Below, piece after piece: positions 61,765 to 64,000 of a stretch of 64,000 nt of DNA. Every line of letters begins with the position of its first letter. Within the stretch, counting starts at the first letter, position 1. The translations under genes and the position numbers were made by a program. This stretch comes from Cyanobium sp. CZS48M (lineage in GTDB: Bacteria; Cyanobacteriota; Cyanobacteriia; PCC-6307; Cyanobiaceae). The notes beneath the pieces are model-generated. The model saw nothing but the letters and a program-made list of their open reading frames with translations. It was not told where the DNA came from and ran no database searches. The stretch lies in assembly GCA_030373145.1 (NCBI GenBank), contig JAUCZK010000015.1, positions 1 to 64,000 on the forward strand. Direction: 5' to 3'.

Positions 61765-63154
61765 TCTGGGGATCGTTGATCCAGGAGCCGCCGCGCAGCA
61801 GCCGAAATTGGCGCTCCATTTCGTTCAGCCCGGGCGCCGGCTGTTCCTGGGCTGTGCGGTCGTCCGGCCCCTCGGCGCCGTGGTGATGCCACCGGTCCTG
61901 GCACCACTCCCATACGTTGCCATGCATGTCGGCCAGTCCCCACCGGTTCACCACTCCATAGGCCCCCACGGCAGTCACGGTCCCCACCCGCTCGCCCTCC
62001 CCACCCGGGGGGAACGCTGACCTGCCGTCGTAATTGGCCCAGGCGGCATCGATCGTGTCGCCGAAATGAAACGGTTTGCCGCTGCCGGCACGACAAGCCA
62101 CCTCCCATTGCGCTTCGCTAGGCAACCCCACGGCCGGTGCCATCAGGCCGATACGGCCCAAGAGATGGCGATTGAGCCGGTCACACCACTCCCGTGCGTC
62201 CTGCCAGCTCACGTTCACCACCGGCAGATCGTCCCCCTTCCTCTCTGCATGGGGATCCGGATTCAGGTCCCTGTTGATCGCCTCCAGGCTCGCCAGAGAC
62301 CGCCACTGCGCCTGGGTGATCGGGTAGCGGGCCAGGGCGCACGCCTGCAGGTGCACCTGCAGGCGTACTTCCACAAGGTGTTCACGGTCCTTACAACCAG
62401 GCGACCGTGCATACATCGCCTGCCAGAGCGTCGCCTGAATCTCGCGTGGATAGGGAAATTCGTCCTCGGCTGCTCCGATCGTGTAGGTGCCCGCTGGCAC
62501 AGCCACCACCTCGAGGGGAAGCCCTCCGGGCAGGGGCAGCTGCCAGACCCGCACCTTCTGCACCGCTGTGCTCACCAGGCCCATTGCGGTGGTGAGGGTA
62601 AGCATGGGCACGATCCGGCCCTCCTCCTGCCCAAGGATCGGCAAACGGCGGGCCGCCACCAGCACCTGGATGGCGCGGCTGGCGCCCTGCCGCAGTGGCA
62701 ACACCTCCTCGCCCTCGAGCAACTTTTCGAGGAGCCGCCAACGCTCCTGCTCAGATTCCCTGGGTGCCGTTACCGTTCCCAGCGCTTCGGCGGCGAGGCG
62801 GCGCAGCTCCAGCGGCTGCTTCGGCTGCAGCAGAACCTGCACCATCAGCTGCTCCGCCTTGTCGCCGCCGATCGCGGCCAGGGCCTGCAGGGCCGCTTGC
62901 CGTTCCTCCGGCTCGCGCCCGTCGCCATCACGCAGCACGGCCCCCAGGGGCTCCACAGCCAGCAGGGCCGCAGGGTTCCCTTCCACGCCCATCAGCTTCA
63001 GGCGGCAGAGGGCATCGAGGCGCCGCAGCAGCTCTCCACAGCCGGCTGCAGATCTGCAGGAACAGGGATCGCAACGGCACTGGAAAACCATGACATCGCC
63101 GAACAACCCGCTGCGCCCGACATCTCTACCTTCGCGTCGCTTCAGGGGGGCCAC
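61580..63154 (-). CDS. Second FGE/C-type-lectin protein, C-terminus lost at a junction
   Basis: A 524-codon frame from GTG 63154, with AGGAG five bases before it. It is paralogous to the protein at 57940: GRIVPMLTLTTAMGLVSTA, VWQLPLPGGLPLEVVAVPAG, EAQWEVACRAGSGKPFHFGD and NRWGLADMHGNVWEWCQDRW. At 61781-61804 it has the same 24 bases as the other gene (RLLRGGSW). The match then ends after about 20 bases, at the stop of the DUF6398 gene at 61764. The last 60 codons are antisense to that gene and are not variable-region sequence. The protein probably misfolds or has lost its binding surface. Confidence 0.65.
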   Translation of the reverse strand: MAPLKRREGRDVGRSGLFGDVMVFQCRCDPCSCRSAAGCGELLRRLDALCRLKLMGVEGNPAALLAVEPLGAVLRDGDGREPEERQAALQALAAIGGDKAEQLMVQVLLQPKQPLELRRLAAEALGTVTAPRESEQERWRLLEKLLEGEEVLPLRQGASRAIQVLVAARRLPILGQEEGRIVPMLTLTTAMGLVSTAVQKVRVWQLPLPGGLPLEVVAVPAGTYTIGAAEDEFPYPREIQATLWQAMYARSPGCKDREHLVEVRLQVHLQACALARYPITQAQWRSLASLEAINRDLNPDPHAERKGDDLPVVNVSWQDAREWCDRLNRHLLGRIGLMAPAVGLPSEAQWEVACRAGSGKPFHFGDTIDAAWANYDGRSAFPPGGEGERVGTVTAVGAYGVVNRWGLADMHGNVWEWCQDRWHHHGAEGPDDRTAQEQPAPGLNEMERQFRLLRGGSWINDPQIRTAPADHDPVPASWLLAPATWFPGRASQRWSFFSGRGCRESGLLPRRSPGPARAGSAHHG

Positions 63155-63271
63155 TTCGCTCCTGCTGACTACGCAATCGCTTCGCGGATGGGTAAGGGTA
63201 CAACAACGGAGCAGCGCCCCGTTTTCGAAGGCCTCAATGGATTTTTCAGCGAACTCCTCAGAGGGATCTGT

Positions 63272-64000
63272 TCATGAACAGAGCTCGCACCCCAGGGAAC
63301 GGGCAGTCTCAAGCGCATCTAAGAGGGACCACTGCATCCCCTCAGCAGCCAGTCTCTCAAAAGTGTGATCACCGAGTTGCTGTTGGGTCAGGTCGACATA
63401 TCCTTCATGAGCGGCCCGATCCAAGGGTTCGAAGTGAGCGCCCATCTCCTCCAGCCGACGCCTGGTGAGGCCCAGCACCCTTGCGGCCGTCTCCGGCTGT
63501 CCAACCGCCATCGCAACCCCACCGAGGGCGGAGAGACAGAGCGTGGTGATCATGGGATAGTCGTAAATGCGTCCGTACTCCAGGGACCGGGTTAAAAACT
63601 CCCTGGCCGCCTGGGGATCACCTGCAGCCAATCTGATGTGGGCCAGGTTTTGGAGCAAGTGAGCGGGCCAGTAGACATTGTCAAGGTCGACAAGCTTCGC
63701 CAGGGCATTGTTGTAGAGCTCTTCCGCTGCCTGCAGGTCACCGGCCGCCCTGCAGCCCTCGCCTAGGGCGATCAGTGCCAGAGCCGTGCCACTGTCATCC
63801 CCTAGTTCCCGGAACATCTCCAGGGCTTGCACCATCAGTGGGGGGCCATTGGTCTCATCGCCGGTGACCGCCAGGGTGATTCCCAACGTCATCTTCGTGC
63901 GAGCAATGTCGGCAGGTGCGCCCTGACGGCAGAAGAGATCATGGGCACTGCGGCAGTAGGGTAGGGCTCCGTCGTAATCCCCCATGAAGATGCGCAACCA
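63272..64000 (-). CDS. TPR-repeat C-terminus of a STAND-type protein, partial
   Basis: At least 242 residues; the frame runs off the right edge of the window. TPR-like repeats are clear: ALEMFRELGDDSGTALALIA, AAGDLQAAEELYNNALAKLV, AHIRLAAGDPQAAREFLTRS and LCLSALGGVAMAVGQPETAA. The last block VLGLTRRRLEEMGAHFEPLD and RLAAEGMQWSLLDALETA is typical of the end of AfsR/LuxR-like STAND ATPases, where the repeats sense a ligand. The N-terminal half with the ATPase lies outside the window. It points the same way as the neighbouring conflict-type genes. Confidence 0.7.
   Translation of the reverse strand, partial: WLRIFMGDYDGALPYCRSAHDLFCRQGAPADIARTKMTLGITLAVTGDETNGPPLMVQALEMFRELGDDSGTALALIALGEGCRAAGDLQAAEELYNNALAKLVDLDNVYWPAHLLQNLAHIRLAAGDPQAAREFLTRSLEYGRIYDYPMITTLCLSALGGVAMAVGQPETAARVLGLTRRRLEEMGAHFEPLDRAAHEGYVDLTQQQLGDHTFERLAAEGMQWSLLDALETARSLGCELCS

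Noticed and set aside
62066-63277. A 403-codon plus-strand frame
   Set aside because: It is the antisense of the second lectin-like gene and shows no domain.

Overview
The window is a high-GC, gene-dense stretch of chromosome that reads as a picocyanobacterium of the Cyanobium/Synechococcus type. Supporting signs are a chorismate-lyase-like gene of the cyanobacterial type, several cyanobacterium-style conserved hypotheticals, a cyanate (cynABDS) operon behind a perfect NtcA box, and housekeeping genes mnmG, ligA and valS. No rRNA or tRNA genes and no CRISPR array were recognised. The exact genus is an inference.

Layout. 0-1.2 kb is a graveyard of mobile DNA: the 3' end of a group II intron (domain V plus the maturase tail), a VapB/AbrB-type antitoxin without a recognisable toxin, and the tail of an IS66-type transposase. 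1.2-5 kb holds a putative glycosyltransferase, a TPR-like protein, a coiled-coil protein and a methyltransferase, followed by a transposase relic. 5.6-16.1 kb is housekeeping: transglutaminase, sterol-desaturase-like hydroxylase, mnmG, a membrane protein, chorismate lyase, DUF1269, SprT-like and ligA. 16.1-22.5 kb carries a choice-of-anchor I protein and an RTX-tailed 5'-nucleotidase, flanked by two copies of one secreted-protein family. 22.6-26.3 kb holds a molybdopterin oxidoreductase with its cytochrome b, a TVP38-type membrane protein, DUF1643 and mscL. 26.3-28.1 kb contains a frameshifted IS256-type transposase.

28-38.2 kb is a set of small secreted proteins and then a sulfatase island: a formylglycine-generating enzyme with both catalytic cysteines, two sulfatases, an HdeD-like membrane protein, a HAD hydrolase (plus a deleted copy of its tail) and an AraC-type regulator. 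38.5-47.3 kb contains valS, an Fe(II)/2OG oxygenase, a methyltransferase, an SDR enzyme and a lipoprotein solute-binding protein directly followed by an MscS channel. 47.4-51.5 kb is the cyanate uptake and detoxification operon.

The last 12 kb is the most unusual part. A 1218-residue protein (52.2-55.9 kb) joins a degenerate M50-protease-like membrane region, a GlmS-like glutamine amidotransferase domain whose nucleophile Cys would be internal, and two SIS-like domains. It is divergent from a Crp/Fnr regulator, with a perfect 7-bp-arm palindrome between them. Next come an HEPN-MNT toxin-antitoxin-like pair with a frameshifted third gene, and then a DUF4062 gene coupled to a protein with a C-type-lectin/FGE-like domain. 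The C-terminus of that protein has the signature of a diversity-generating-retroelement variable region. A second paralogue of it has lost this region exactly at the end of a convergent DUF6398 gene. The window ends inside a TPR protein of the kind found at the C-terminus of STAND ATPases. I read 56.8-64 kb as a conflict/defence island whose retroelement (RT and template repeat), if it still exists, lies outside the window.
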